Origin: Streptomyces sp. TP-A0874
GTDB taxonomy: Bacteria > Actinomycetota > Actinomycetes > Streptomycetales > Streptomycetaceae
Direction: 5' to 3'
Assembly: GCF_001748085.1 (NCBI RefSeq)
Contig: NZ_BBZK01000004.1
Location: 771,239-835,238 of the forward strand
DNA length: 64,000 bases
Of this stretch, positions 27,495-36,474 are shown piece after piece. Position numbers and translations under genes: made by a program. The notes under the pieces are model-generated. The model worked only from the letters and a program-made list of their open reading frames with translations, did no database searches and was not told the DNA's origin. Position 1 is the stretch's first letter; the number at the start of each line of letters is the position of its first letter.

Positions 27495-28345
27495 CGGCCA
27501 GGCTGAGCACCATGAGTCGCAGGACAAGCCCAACCCGGTCGCGCTGCAGGGCACGTAGGGGAGGCGGCCACCTCGCACAGACCGGCGGGACCGTAGTCAC
27601 GATCGGCAACTTCGACGGTGTTCACCGCGGCCACCAGGACCTGCTCCGAGAAGTGGTGGCATCGGCCCGCACGTTGGGGGCCGATGCCACGGCAGTGATG
27701 TTCGACCCCCACCCCCTGCGGGTCGTGCGTCCCGAAGCCGCGCCGACGCTTCTCACGACCGTCGCTTGGCGCGAACGCGCCCTGCGCGAGCTGGGAATCG
27801 AACACGTCCACGTCCTGAAGTTCACCCCCGGGATGGCGGACTGGTCCCCCGAGACATTCGCCCAGCGCATCTTGGTTGAGACCCTGGACGCTGTACGTGT
27901 CACAGTCGGCGCCGGGTTCAGGTTCGGAAAAGGTGCTCGCGGCACCACCGAGACCCTCGCGGATTTCGGCGCGGTGCACGGCTTCGAAGTCAACCCGGTC
28001 CCGTTGACACCTCAGCGCTCATCGACGGCGGTTCGCCGGGCGATAGCGGGTGGACGGTTGCACGACGTTACCGAGATGCTCGGTAGATACCACTCGGTAC
28101 CGGTCGAGATCACGCACAGTGGCCGGCGAACGCTCCAAGCAACCCCGGTCTATGACCTCGCAATGCCTCCTCCTGGGAGCTACCGAGCATTCCTGACAGG
28201 ACGATCGGGACGGACGGAGCCCGCCGCTGTGGCGGTTGCACCGACGAGGGCAGGGGTGACCATGACCTTGAAACCCGGGCCGGAAGTCGAACCCGTCACC
28301 CTCCTGAACGACCGACTCGTCGTGCACCTCATCGCCCAAGAGTGA
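27491..28345 (+). CDS. FAD synthetase-domain protein lacking riboflavin kinase
   Basis: 284 aa. After about 30 poorly conserved residues comes a RibF-type nucleotidyltransferase domain: TVVTIGNFDGVHRGHQDLL (the HxGH-like site), VMFDPHPLRV, FRFGKGARG and STAVRRAIAGG. In ordinary RibF a riboflavin kinase domain follows; here the last 100 residues do not resemble it. The protein could adenylylate FMN to FAD for the island's flavin monooxygenase, or act on another substrate with the same chemistry. Coupled by ATGA to the NCS1 gene. A short start nearer the domain is possible. Confidence 0.78.
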   Translation: MTARLSTMSRRTSPTRSRCRARRGGGHLAQTGGTVVTIGNFDGVHRGHQDLLREVVASARTLGADATAVMFDPHPLRVVRPEAAPTLLTTVAWRERALRELGIEHVHVLKFTPGMADWSPETFAQRILVETLDAVRVTVGAGFRFGKGARGTTETLADFGAVHGFEVNPVPLTPQRSSTAVRRAIAGGRLHDVTEMLGRYHSVPVEITHSGRRTLQATPVYDLAMPPPGSYRAFLTGRSGRTEPAAVAVAPTRAGVTMTLKPGPEVEPVTLLNDRLVVHLIAQE

Positions 28346-28354
28346 TCAACGCGC

Positions 28355-28435
28355 CCTATCAGGGCCGACTGTTGCAGGCACTGTTACAGGGGAGTAGCAT
28401 ACTCCAGCAGCTCTAGCATTGTCGGCCCTGATAGG
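28355..28435. promoter_or_regulatory. Long inverted repeat upstream of the GntR gene
   Basis: CCTATCAGGGCCGAC (28355-28369) is the exact complement of GTCGGCCCTGATAGG (28421-28435), 51 bases apart. Nested inside is GGAGTA-GCA-TACTCC (28391-28405). The structure is directly upstream of the GntR start and just after the RibF-like stop. It could be a terminator-antiterminator, a looped double operator, or a transcript-end hairpin. Confidence 0.55.
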
Positions 28436-28481
28436 AGTACGAGCGCCGCAGGGGTCCACTCGGCCTCGCAGCGGTGCGGTG

Positions 28482-29237
28482 ATGAGAATGCTTGAGACAT
28501 CCACGCAGGCCGGAGATGACCCGAAGCTGTATCCGGGACACTCAGCTAAGCACATCGTGCTGGAGATCGTCACCCACTTCGAGTCGCTCATCGCGAGAGG
28601 CGAGATCAAAGCCGGCGACAAGATTGCTACTGAGCGTGAGCTCGCTTCGACATACGGCATCTCGCGTACGACGGTCCGCGAGGCCATGTACGAGCTCGAG
28701 CTGAAGGGGCTTGTTGAAAGAGTCCGTCGCCGCGGCACCATCGTCACCGACTCGGGCAACCGTGGACTTATGAGCGAGGCGCTGCTCTCGGGGCTGTCGC
28801 GCGAAGGGCGGCAGATCGCGGAGATCCTCGACTTCCGAGCCGCGATCGAGCCAGCGATCGCCGCCCGTGCTGCGCGCTATGCGACAGAAGCGGAGATCCG
28901 AACGCTTGAGGAAATTCTCGGCAAGATGGCCACTCCAGGGCCGGCCGAGGAGCACCTTGCGTTGAATACGCAGTTCCACGAGCAGATCGCAATCGCTACC
29001 CATAATGTGCTGTTCGTCGATGTCGCCAAAGAGATCTCAAAATCGCTCAACGTGCTGATGCGGGCGCAGCTCGCGATGTCCTCTGAGCGGCGGACACAAC
29101 TCCTCGTCGAGGGTCACTCCGAGTTCGTCGACGCCATTCGCGAGCGCGACCCAGAGAGATCCTTCCAGGTCGCTCTGAAGCACGTCGAAGATGTCCAGAC
29201 GCAAGTGTCGTCTTCACTTCTCGCCAAGCGAGCGTGA
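28482..29237 (+). CDS. GntR family regulator, FCD (FadR) subfamily
   Basis: 251 aa from the ATG at 28482; an upstream TTG is possible but falls in the inverted repeat. Winged helix: GDKIATERELASTYGISRTTVREAMYELELKGLVERVRRRGTI-type arrangement over residues about 45-90. The C-terminal FCD ligand domain has the metal-site helices FRAAIEPAIAARAARYA and NTQFHEQIAIATHN and late GHSEFVDAIRERD. FCD regulators sense carboxylic acids and repress catabolic genes. It sits between the two operons that share the ATTGG-N5-CCAA site and is the obvious candidate for binding it. Confidence 0.92.
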   Translation: MRMLETSTQAGDDPKLYPGHSAKHIVLEIVTHFESLIARGEIKAGDKIATERELASTYGISRTTVREAMYELELKGLVERVRRRGTIVTDSGNRGLMSEALLSGLSREGRQIAEILDFRAAIEPAIAARAARYATEAEIRTLEEILGKMATPGPAEEHLALNTQFHEQIAIATHNVLFVDVAKEISKSLNVLMRAQLAMSSERRTQLLVEGHSEFVDAIRERDPERSFQVALKHVEDVQTQVSSSLLAKRA

Positions 29238-29252
29238 CCACGGCGACTCGCG

Positions 29253-30449
29253 TCACTCACGTCTCCGTGGGGTTTGGGCGTGGACGGTCAAGGCGGCGGG
29301 ATAACGCGCCGGGACACGCGTCCGACCGAAACCAGTGAGCATCTCGTAGCTGCTGCGCCCGTTGGCCCGTGCCCACTCCTCCGCCGTGGCCTCTCCATCA
29401 CTGCCGTCACCAAGCACAGTGACGATTTCTCCGGGGCGGACCGCACTGTCGCCGATATCGACAACGAACTGGTCCATGCACACCCGGCCCGCGATGGGCA
29501 GGGGATGACCCCGGTGGCCCACCCGGGCGGTGCCGCTGGCAGGTACCGGAAGCCCATCGGCATATCCCATCGGCACCAAAGCCAGCCGTGTCGCCGAAGT
29601 GGTGCGGTACGTGTGCCCGTAGGAGACACCGACATCAGCCGGCGCATCCTTCACATGAGTTACCCGGGCCCGCACCGACATGGCCGGTCGAAGCGCAACG
29701 GCGGGCCGTTGGGAGACCAAGGGGTTCACGCCGTACACCGCCAACCCGCAACGGACCATGTCGAAGTGCACGTCAGGCCGGGTCAGTGTGGCAGCGGAGT
29801 TCGCGAGATGTCGCCAGCGCGGACGCAGTCCCGCTGCCTCGGCCTCCGCGACCGCTAGGAGAAAGGCTTCGCGTTGTGCGTTGTTCGCCGGATCCTCCGG
29901 CACATCCGCGCAGGCGAGATGGGACCAGACACCGACTACATCGACCACGCCCTCGAGCTCCAGCGCTCGAGCCGCGGTGACGAGGGAACCCCACTCGCCG
30001 GCTGCTCCGCCCCGCCACATCCCGGTATCTGCTTTGAGATGCAGTCTCGCGGGCGTTCTTGAACGACGTGCCGCTTCGGCGATCTCGTTTAGTTGGACAC
30101 GTGCGTAGGCCGCGAGTTCGATGTCGGCTCGGATCGCGTCCTCGTAAGCTGCACCCGGCCCCGCCATCCAGGCCAGGATGGGTGCGCGGATACCGGCCCG
30201 GCGGAGATCGAACGCCTCCTGGAGGATCGCGACGCCCAGGTGTTCAGCGCCGGCGTCCAGGGCTGCTCGGGCCACCGTCACGGCGCCATGCGAGTAGGCA
30301 TCAGCTTTGACCACCATCATGAAGCGTGCTGCTTCGCACATACTTCTCAGCGATGCGATATTTTCTCGGACGGCTTCCAACCGGATCTCCCGCCAAGCGA
30401 GATCTTCTCGCCGCGCAGAGCCGGAGGCCTGATCAATCTCTGGTCGCAT
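29253..30449 (-). CDS. Alanine racemase family protein
   Basis: 398 aa, fold-type III PLP enzyme. The PLP lysine lies in MMVVKADAYSHGA, the catalytic tyrosine region in SYGHTYRT, and the substrate loop in GRVCMDQFVVDIGD. An N-terminal tail (MRPEIDQASGSARRED) precedes the barrel. It is last in the minus-strand operon, 74 bases after the TSUP gene. A second alanine racemase away from cell-wall genes may serve catabolism of a D-amino compound, or protect against a racemase inhibitor. Convergent with the GntR gene, only 15 bases apart. Confidence 0.88.
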   Translation of the reverse strand: MRPEIDQASGSARREDLAWREIRLEAVRENIASLRSMCEAARFMMVVKADAYSHGAVTVARAALDAGAEHLGVAILQEAFDLRRAGIRAPILAWMAGPGAAYEDAIRADIELAAYARVQLNEIAEAARRSRTPARLHLKADTGMWRGGAAGEWGSLVTAARALELEGVVDVVGVWSHLACADVPEDPANNAQREAFLLAVAEAEAAGLRPRWRHLANSAATLTRPDVHFDMVRCGLAVYGVNPLVSQRPAVALRPAMSVRARVTHVKDAPADVGVSYGHTYRTTSATRLALVPMGYADGLPVPASGTARVGHRGHPLPIAGRVCMDQFVVDIGDSAVRPGEIVTVLGDGSDGEATAEEWARANGRSSYEMLTGFGRTRVPARYPAALTVHAQTPRRRE

Positions 30450-30523
30450 GCTGATCGTTCCTCTCGACGCTCATACTCACTGACCCAGCGCCTGCGGCGC
30501 ATGGTCATCGGGACCCTCGACCG

Positions 30524-31297
30524 TCAGCCAGTGACGATGAGTGCGGCGGCGGAGGCGATACCGAGAACCGCGGTCCCCCACCTGATGGCAGACGTGGAGA
30601 GGCGGCGTGCTATCCGGACTCCGACCAGCGCGCCGACGGCCGAGGTGACCGCGATGAGTGCCGCGGCGTCCCAGTGCACCAGTCCCGAGAAGCTGAGGAT
30701 CAGCACAGCGATTGATCCGATGACGAATGACAGCAGGGATTTCCAGGCGTTGACGGTTTGAAGTGCCAGTGGCAGGAGGATGCCAAGAACGCCCATGATG
30801 AGAACCCCCATTCCTGCCCCGAAATAGGCGCCGTACATTCCGCAGCCGATGACGGCCAGGTCTCCCCAACGCGCCCTTGGTCGCGGTCCCGCACTCGCTG
30901 AGCCGGTGCGGACGTTCCTGGCAATACGCGGTTGAGCGGCCAGAAGCGCAACGGCGAAAAGAACGAGGATCGGAGCTATCCGCCGGAACACACCCTCATC
31001 TGTGAGTAGAAGGAGGGTGGTCCCTGCGATCGCTCCGGCAGCAGCGAGCACGACCAAGCGAATCGATTGGACGCCGTCGCTGTTCCTGATTTCGTCTCGG
31101 TAGGCAATTGCACCGGCAATATAGCCCACGAGCAGACCCACCGCCGACGTAGCGTTTGCCTCAAGCGCAGCGGAGCCGACCAGCAAGAGTGCCGGATAGG
31201 TGATCAGGGTGCCACCGGTGGCGATCGCATTCAGTCCGCCCGCGATGAGGCCGGCGAGCGCGATGATGGACGCGTCCGGAATGGACGGGTCAATCAC
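30524..31297 (-). CDS. TSUP (TauE/SafE) family membrane permease
   Basis: 257 aa, about eight helices in two related halves. The typical opening IIALAGLIAGGLNAIATGGTLITYPALL marks the TauE/SafE family, which moves sulfite, sulfonates or other small organic anions. GTG start overlaps the flavin-reductase stop (GTGA). Its place in the operon suggests it moves a degradation product or co-substrate of the pathway; direction cannot be told. Confidence 0.88.
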   Translation of the reverse strand: MIDPSIPDASIIALAGLIAGGLNAIATGGTLITYPALLLVGSAALEANATSAVGLLVGYIAGAIAYRDEIRNSDGVQSIRLVVLAAAGAIAGTTLLLLTDEGVFRRIAPILVLFAVALLAAQPRIARNVRTGSASAGPRPRARWGDLAVIGCGMYGAYFGAGMGVLIMGVLGILLPLALQTVNAWKSLLSFVIGSIAVLILSFSGLVHWDAAALIAVTSAVGALVGVRIARRLSTSAIRWGTAVLGIASAAALIVTG

Positions 31298-31878
31298 CAG
31301 TCCAGCCGGGGGGTGTCGAGGGCGAGAAGATTGGCGACCTCCGGGAAGAGTTTCGTCCCGTGATCGAGTCGCACGAAGCGACCATGGAAGAAGCCCAACA
31401 CTCCTTCATTGACTTCGCGCAGATGTGCTGCCTTGACTCTCCCCATCATGATGGTGTGGTCGCCGCCCGGGTACTGATCGGCGAGTTCACATTCCATTGC
31501 GACCACGAAGTCGTCCAGGATCGGCACACCGTCCTCCGACGTGGACCAGCTCAGGCTTTCGAACTTGGGTGCGTCCGGTCGCGCAAAGGCAAGCGCCGTC
31601 TCCCACTGCTGACTCATAAGGAAGTGGACGCCGAAGTACCCGGACCGGGTTATCGATTCACAGCTCGACGATCGATTGTCCACACACACGAGAACGAGCG
31701 GCGGGTCGAGAGAGACTGACGTGAAGCTGTTCACCGTGATCCCTTTGGGCTTATCACTCACAGGATCATGCGAAGTCACGATCGTCACGCCGGTAGGGAA
31801 GTTCGACCAGGCGTTGCGCAGGACCGGGCCTACTGCATCTCCGCGGATGGAAACAGTGTCCTGTTGGGTTTCAGTCAT
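31294..31878 (-). CDS. Flavin reductase (HpaC-like)
   Basis: 194 aa, FMN-binding split-barrel. Stretches typical of the family: NFPTGVTIVTS, KGITVNSFTSVSLDPPLVLVCVD, FGVHFLMSQQ and GDHTIMMGRV. It should supply reduced FAD or FMN to the HpaB-type oxygenase encoded at the head of the same operon. ATG at 31878 overlaps the M20 stop by 8 bases. Confidence 0.92.
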   Translation of the reverse strand: MTETQQDTVSIRGDAVGPVLRNAWSNFPTGVTIVTSHDPVSDKPKGITVNSFTSVSLDPPLVLVCVDNRSSSCESITRSGYFGVHFLMSQQWETALAFARPDAPKFESLSWSTSEDGVPILDDFVVAMECELADQYPGGDHTIMMGRVKAAHLREVNEGVLGFFHGRFVRLDHGTKLFPEVANLLALDTPRLDW

Positions 31879-33076
31879 CGGGTTCTCCCAAGAGGATGTC
31901 GAGAGCGACGCGGGTGTGTACGTGGGCGACGGCGCGGAGTTGGTCGATGTCGACGTACTCGTCGATCGCCCCCATGTTTCGGGCGGCGGGGCCGTATACG
32001 ACCGTCGGAATCCCATGCTCACGGAAGAGGCGGGCGTCGCTCGCACCGACTCTCGTGATGAGTGAGGACGGCGCCCCCAGCACGGCTTCGGTTGCGCGCA
32101 TCGCCGACATGACGATCCTGCGGTCAGGCGACGTACCGGACGGCTCCGACTGCCGGTCGATTTCCAACCATGCATCCGGAACAGCATCCGTGATCTGTTC
32201 GCGCAGACGAGCCATGAGGTCAGCCGTGGAGACGGTGGTCGGTACTCTGATGCTGACGTCGGCACGGGCGTCGGCAGCAACGAGATTCCGTGCCACGCCT
32301 CCTGTGATCCGACCGATGTTGACGGTCACCCGATCCGCGATGTCTTCCTCGGCACCCCCTCCGTTGTCATACCCACGGATGATTCGTAGCGCCTCCAGCA
32401 GTTTGTGGACCGCACTCTTCTCGCTCCCATAGGCAGCGTGGGAGGAGGTTCCTGGCGCATGCACGCTGAAGAAGCAGACGCCCTTCTCCGCGTTCCCGAT
32501 GACATCGGTGCCGCACTGATCGCCGATCAGAGCCGCCCGAGCCTTGCCGACCTCGTCGACGTTGTCCAGGAGCCACTCGGTGCCCCAGGCGCCACCGGCC
32601 TCCTCGTCACCGACGAAGGCGAACACGATACGGCGATCGAGACTGGAGGCGTGTGGCGCAAGCACCGACGCCAGGAGGAGTCCCGCGGCCACTCCGGCTC
32701 TCATGTCGGAGGCGCCTGCGCCGTAGATTCGACCGTCCTCGACCGCGCCGCTGTAGGGGCTGGAGTGGCTCCACTCCCCCGCCGCCGGTTCGAAAGTGTC
32801 GAGGTGGCCGTTGACGACCAGCGCGGGAGGGATGTCGGACGGGCCGATCGTGGCAACGACGCTGCACTTGCCGGCCTTGGGTTCGTAGGTGGCGCAGTCG
32901 ATTCCGCGCTCTCGCAAGAAATTGCTGACGAAAGCGGCGATCTCGGAGGTGTCCCCTGGAGGCATGGGTGCGGGCACCTGGACCAGTCGGGAACAGAGCG
33001 ACACGAGTTCGGCCTCGGCCGAGGCGACAGCATCCAGCACCGCCGCCTCGACCTCTCGTCGGTCTACTTTCGTCAC
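31871..33076 (-). CDS. M20 family deacylase (ArgE/DapE-like)
   Basis: 401 aa. Metal-site motifs are in place: VVNGHLDTFEP, GASDMRAGVAAGLL, VGDEEAGGAWG (catalytic Glu) and a late HGIPTVVYGP. The dimerisation domain follows near residue 190 (TSSHAAYG). Enzymes of this type remove acyl groups from amino acids in the cytoplasm. Overlaps the AstE-like gene upstream by four bases. Two deacylases in a row suggest a substrate with an amide or N-acyl bond. Confidence 0.9.
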   Translation of the reverse strand: MTKVDRREVEAAVLDAVASAEAELVSLCSRLVQVPAPMPPGDTSEIAAFVSNFLRERGIDCATYEPKAGKCSVVATIGPSDIPPALVVNGHLDTFEPAAGEWSHSSPYSGAVEDGRIYGAGASDMRAGVAAGLLLASVLAPHASSLDRRIVFAFVGDEEAGGAWGTEWLLDNVDEVGKARAALIGDQCGTDVIGNAEKGVCFFSVHAPGTSSHAAYGSEKSAVHKLLEALRIIRGYDNGGGAEEDIADRVTVNIGRITGGVARNLVAADARADVSIRVPTTVSTADLMARLREQITDAVPDAWLEIDRQSEPSGTSPDRRIVMSAMRATEAVLGAPSSLITRVGASDARLFREHGIPTVVYGPAARNMGAIDEYVDIDQLRAVAHVHTRVALDILLGEPDD

Positions 33077-34092
33077 CGCGGCACCGCCAGTTGCGCGACC
33101 CGCTCCCCTGCCGCGACCGTGGCGAAGGTCGTGGTTCGCATCAGAGGGCCGTCGTGGGGAGCGACGACCTTCTCGACGACCCGGCCGTGGGTGTCGGTGA
33201 TGGTGGCCAGGACGTCTCCCTCCTTGATCTGGGCGCCGAGTTCGTGATGGGTCTGCAGCAGCCCTCCGCGGCTGGTGCGGACCGCCGTCATGCGATTGAT
33301 CAGCATGGGTTCCGGGCGGGGGGCCTGCGCCCCCTTGAGAAGGCCGAGGTGGATGAGGAGGTTCGTGAGCCCGGCGACGGCATCGTCCGCGACCTCGTCC
33401 TCGATCCGGCCACCTTCACCGATCTCGATCCCGAATGCGGGAATGCCCCGCTTGGCGAGTTCGACGTGCGGTGTGCCCGGAAGTACGTAGACGCCGGCAT
33501 CGGTGTCGAGGATGTAGTTGGGTCCGAAGACCTGCGCAAGCTCCTTGGCACGCACCGCGGCCGCCCCGGCCGATGCCGGTGGCAGGAAGGCGTAGGGCTG
33601 GTAGCGGCCACCGGTGGTCGGGGTGTGCACATCGACCACCACATCCGCGGTGATCATGACGCTCCAGAGCTTCTCCGCCATGCGCTGCAGCGTGTTCCCT
33701 CCCGCGTCGCCGGGGAAACACTGCCAGGTGTCCCCTGGCATCTGGTCCATGGGGGACTTCCCGACCAGGAACTGCGGCAGGCGGTGCTGTCCGGACATCG
33801 CTAGGGGGTTCTGGACCGGGACAGCGATGATGGTGCCCGCCATCGCGGCGAGATCCAGGGAGTCGAGCAAGCGGTGAACGGCCTCCACGCCACATATCTC
33901 GTCACCGTGGATCGCAGCGCCGAGATACAGGGTGGGACCGGGCTGTTCGCCGGTTGCGAGCACGACCGGCATGTTGACGATGGTGCCGTCAGCGAGTTCG
34001 ACACCTCCGATCTCGCCATAGGTGAGGCGGCCCTTCTCCGCAGTCGCCGAACCTACGGTGACGGTGCCGTGCTGTTCGTTCTTCTCAGTCAT
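33073..34092 (-). CDS. Succinylglutamate desuccinylase/aspartoacylase family protein
   Basis: 339 aa, M14-like zinc deacylase. Zinc ligands are seen in AAIHGDEICGVEAV (His, Glu) and VVVDVHTPTTGG (His); the catalytic glutamate lies in FGIEIGEGG near residue 225. The C-terminal barrel (residues about 265-339) resembles that of AstE/AspA relatives such as DoeB. It removes a carboxyl-acyl group from an amino compound. Second gene of the operon, 62 bases after the oxygenase. Confidence 0.88.
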   Translation of the reverse strand: MTEKNEQHGTVTVGSATAEKGRLTYGEIGGVELADGTIVNMPVVLATGEQPGPTLYLGAAIHGDEICGVEAVHRLLDSLDLAAMAGTIIAVPVQNPLAMSGQHRLPQFLVGKSPMDQMPGDTWQCFPGDAGGNTLQRMAEKLWSVMITADVVVDVHTPTTGGRYQPYAFLPPASAGAAAVRAKELAQVFGPNYILDTDAGVYVLPGTPHVELAKRGIPAFGIEIGEGGRIEDEVADDAVAGLTNLLIHLGLLKGAQAPRPEPMLINRMTAVRTSRGGLLQTHHELGAQIKEGDVLATITDTHGRVVEKVVAPHDGPLMRTTTFATVAAGERVAQLAVPR

Positions 34093-34154
34093 TGACGTTC
34101 ACTTTCGTGTTGGTGGGACCGGCAGTCTTCTTGGAGCGTGTAGGGCAAGCCGAC

Positions 34155-35657
34155 TCAGACTGGCGCGGGACCGCCGGTCGCGATCCACGTGTCCAGCTCG
34201 TCAAGGCATCGCTGCGCCTCCTGCTGCACGAAGTCCCAGCTGAAGTACTGGTTCATGCGCGCCCGCGTGACGTGCTTGGCGCCGGCGTAGAACATCTCGT
34301 ACTGGATGTGCCTACTGGCGAACTCGGACCCGACCAGATCCCAAGCGGTCTTGACGAGGCGGTACCGGTTGCGGGCGTCTTCGGCCGAGTCGAGGCCGAA
34401 TGCCTCGAGCAGGATCGCCCTGGTCTCCTCGGACTCGAAGACCGACGCGTCTGCCGCCTGCTGGAACGGGTGACTGCCGAGTAGCTCCTGCAGCCCGAGG
34501 AAGAAGCCCGGAACGTGTTCCGTCGCCCAGGAGGTGGTCGCGTAGAGCGTTTGCAGGTTGGGCGAGACATACCCGGACGGCCACTGATGCGGGTCGGCAT
34601 CCTGGCCCGCGATGAGCCCCTCCAGCATCCCGACTTCAGTGGCGCGCACGGCGAACGCCTCTCGCACCGCGGGGATCCCCCAGGTGCCGGTGACTTCGCT
34701 GACCTTCCGCACGATACCGAGGGCCAGCCGCATCTTCGCCAGGAGGCGGGACTGCGCCTGCGCGTTACCCAGCACGTGGGCCGACGTCTGCGTGAACAGG
34801 GCGAGTCCTGTGTCGAGGTCCCGGTAGGAGAACACGCGCTCCCAGGGAACGTGCACGTCGTCGAAGAAGATGACGCAGTCGGTCTCGTCGTACCGGAACG
34901 CCAACGGGTCGTCCTCGGGACCGACGACGTACTGCTCAAACGACTTACGAGGCATCACCTTCACACCGGGCGCGCCTACGGGGGTGGCGAAAGTGACGGC
35001 GTACTGCTCCTCTCCCGGGCTGAGCGGGAGAATGCTGCCCACGAAGATCTCGTCGGCGAGCACGGCCGAGGTGGCGAGCAGTTTCGTCCCCCTGACCACG
35101 ATGCCCTCGTCGTCGGTCCTCACCACGTGGGCAGCCGGCGAGGCATGGGACGCGTCCGCCTCGGCCTTCCGTTGTTGTTTGCCGAACACGTCCGAGGAGC
35201 GGGCACGCCCCGGTGCGGTGACCGCGTACGTGACGTACAGGTCGTTGTCGCGCAGATACCGCCAGTAGGACATGAGGTTTTCGGAGTACGAGCGTCCACC
35301 GAGATCCGCGATCCCCGGTGTGGTGGCCATCGCGGTGATGTAGCTCGCCACATGGTCGGGTGAGCGGCCGATGAGGCCGTGGGTGAGAGCTGCCCAAGTG
35401 TCGTGGGCCCGGCGGCGGGCCGCGAGGTCGGCACTGTCCTTCGGGCGCTTCCAGATCACGTTGTGCTGTTCGCCGTCGTCTTCCACGTAGCTGAAGGTCT
35501 CGGGGTCCGCCGCCGCTGCGTCGTAGAGCCGTGCGACCGAGCGGACGGCGTTCCGGAACGCCGGATGTTCAGTGACGTCGGTGACTTTTTCTCCCCCGAT
35601 CAGTACACAGCGGCCGTCCCGCAGGCCCTTGATGTAGTCCTGGCCAGTTCTCGACAC
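34155..35657 (-). CDS. HpaB-type FADH2-dependent monooxygenase (large component)
   Basis: 500 aa from a GTG at 35657 with GAGGAGG in front. It belongs to the 4-hydroxyphenylacetate 3-hydroxylase family: N-terminal RTGQDYIKGLRDGRCVLIGGEKV, mid-domain RRRAHDTWAALTHGLIGRSPDH, the flavin region KLLATSAVLADEIFVG, and DDVHVPWERVF. Such enzymes use freely diffusing FADH2 from a reductase, here two genes downstream. Family members hydroxylate phenols but also open or hydroxylate N-heterocycles, so the ring substrate is open. First gene of a six-gene operon with a clear promoter and operator. Confidence 0.9.
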   Translation of the reverse strand: MSRTGQDYIKGLRDGRCVLIGGEKVTDVTEHPAFRNAVRSVARLYDAAAADPETFSYVEDDGEQHNVIWKRPKDSADLAARRRAHDTWAALTHGLIGRSPDHVASYITAMATTPGIADLGGRSYSENLMSYWRYLRDNDLYVTYAVTAPGRARSSDVFGKQQRKAEADASHASPAAHVVRTDDEGIVVRGTKLLATSAVLADEIFVGSILPLSPGEEQYAVTFATPVGAPGVKVMPRKSFEQYVVGPEDDPLAFRYDETDCVIFFDDVHVPWERVFSYRDLDTGLALFTQTSAHVLGNAQAQSRLLAKMRLALGIVRKVSEVTGTWGIPAVREAFAVRATEVGMLEGLIAGQDADPHQWPSGYVSPNLQTLYATTSWATEHVPGFFLGLQELLGSHPFQQAADASVFESEETRAILLEAFGLDSAEDARNRYRLVKTAWDLVGSEFASRHIQYEMFYAGAKHVTRARMNQYFSWDFVQQEAQRCLDELDTWIATGGPAPV

Positions 35658-35669
35658 CAGACCCTCCTC

Positions 35670-35714
35670 ATTGGTTGGTCCAATCAGAATGTGGGTCCAC
35701 CAGGCACCTGTCAA
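35670..35714 (-). promoter_or_regulatory. Promoter and operator of the HpaB operon
   Basis: On the minus strand TTGACA (35714-35709), 17-bp spacer, CATTCT (35691-35686). The predicted start near 35679 lies inside ATTGG-TTGGT-CCAAT (35670-35684), a 5-5-5 dyad. The same dyad overlaps the start of the NCS1 operon at 25926-25941. Confidence 0.75.
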
Positions 35715-36474
35715 GGCCTGGAGTCCTGCGGCTGCCGGGAGCAGTGGACCGTGTCCGGGCCGGCACCCGGGACGCAGGAGAGCCGGTGGGCTCTGCGAGC
35801 AGCGGCCGTGGAGGGCCCGGCGCGTCGGCGTCGAGCACCTCGCCGACGCCGACGCGCCACCCCGCCGTCCTCGTCCGGGGAGGAGACCCACAGGATGACG
35901 ACGCCGCAGGTCAGCGGGTTCTCGGTGAGATCCGTGGCAGCGCCGATGAGCAGCACGGCAGCGCCGGGAGCCGTCCGTTCTAGCCCAGTCCGCGCAGCTG
36001 GCTGGCCGAGGCCCACGTGGGACGGGGATCCTGCTTGTCCTACTGCTGCCGATCACAGCCTGGATCTTGCAGGTGTCGCCACTCCAGACATTCCGACTCG
36101 AGGTCGGCCTGCTCGTGTTCTTCCTCGCCTACACCTCTGTGTTCGCGCGTCGTTCGACAGAACGCTGCCGCCCGTGATGCGGCAGCACCCCTCACGGCGA
36201 GCTGAGAACACCGCCGAGCAGGAGCACCGACCCGGGCCTACCAGCTACGGGGACGAGGCGAGGTCGGGAGCGCCCGAGGCAACATCGAGGGAGGCCAGGC
36301 GGCTACGCCGGCCCAGCCCGGGCCCGTCACCTGTGCGCGGACTCGGGCAGGCCGCGTGTCATACGACCTGCGGGCGTATCAGCTGAAGCCGGAACGCAGT
36401 ACGGGCCGCTGGCCCACGAATGCCGGGGCCAGCGGTACGCCCCGCGCACCTTCTCGTGGAGTGCGCGGCGTCCG
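35715..36474. other. Right edge of the island with gene debris
   Basis: About 760 bases without an intact gene. One frame on the plus strand (about 36026-36177) encodes a short membrane stretch, ILLVLLLPITAWILQVSPLQ then LLVFFLAYTSVFARR, without a start or ribosome site; it looks like the tail of a lost membrane protein. This debris separates the island from the P450 gene. Confidence 0.45.
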
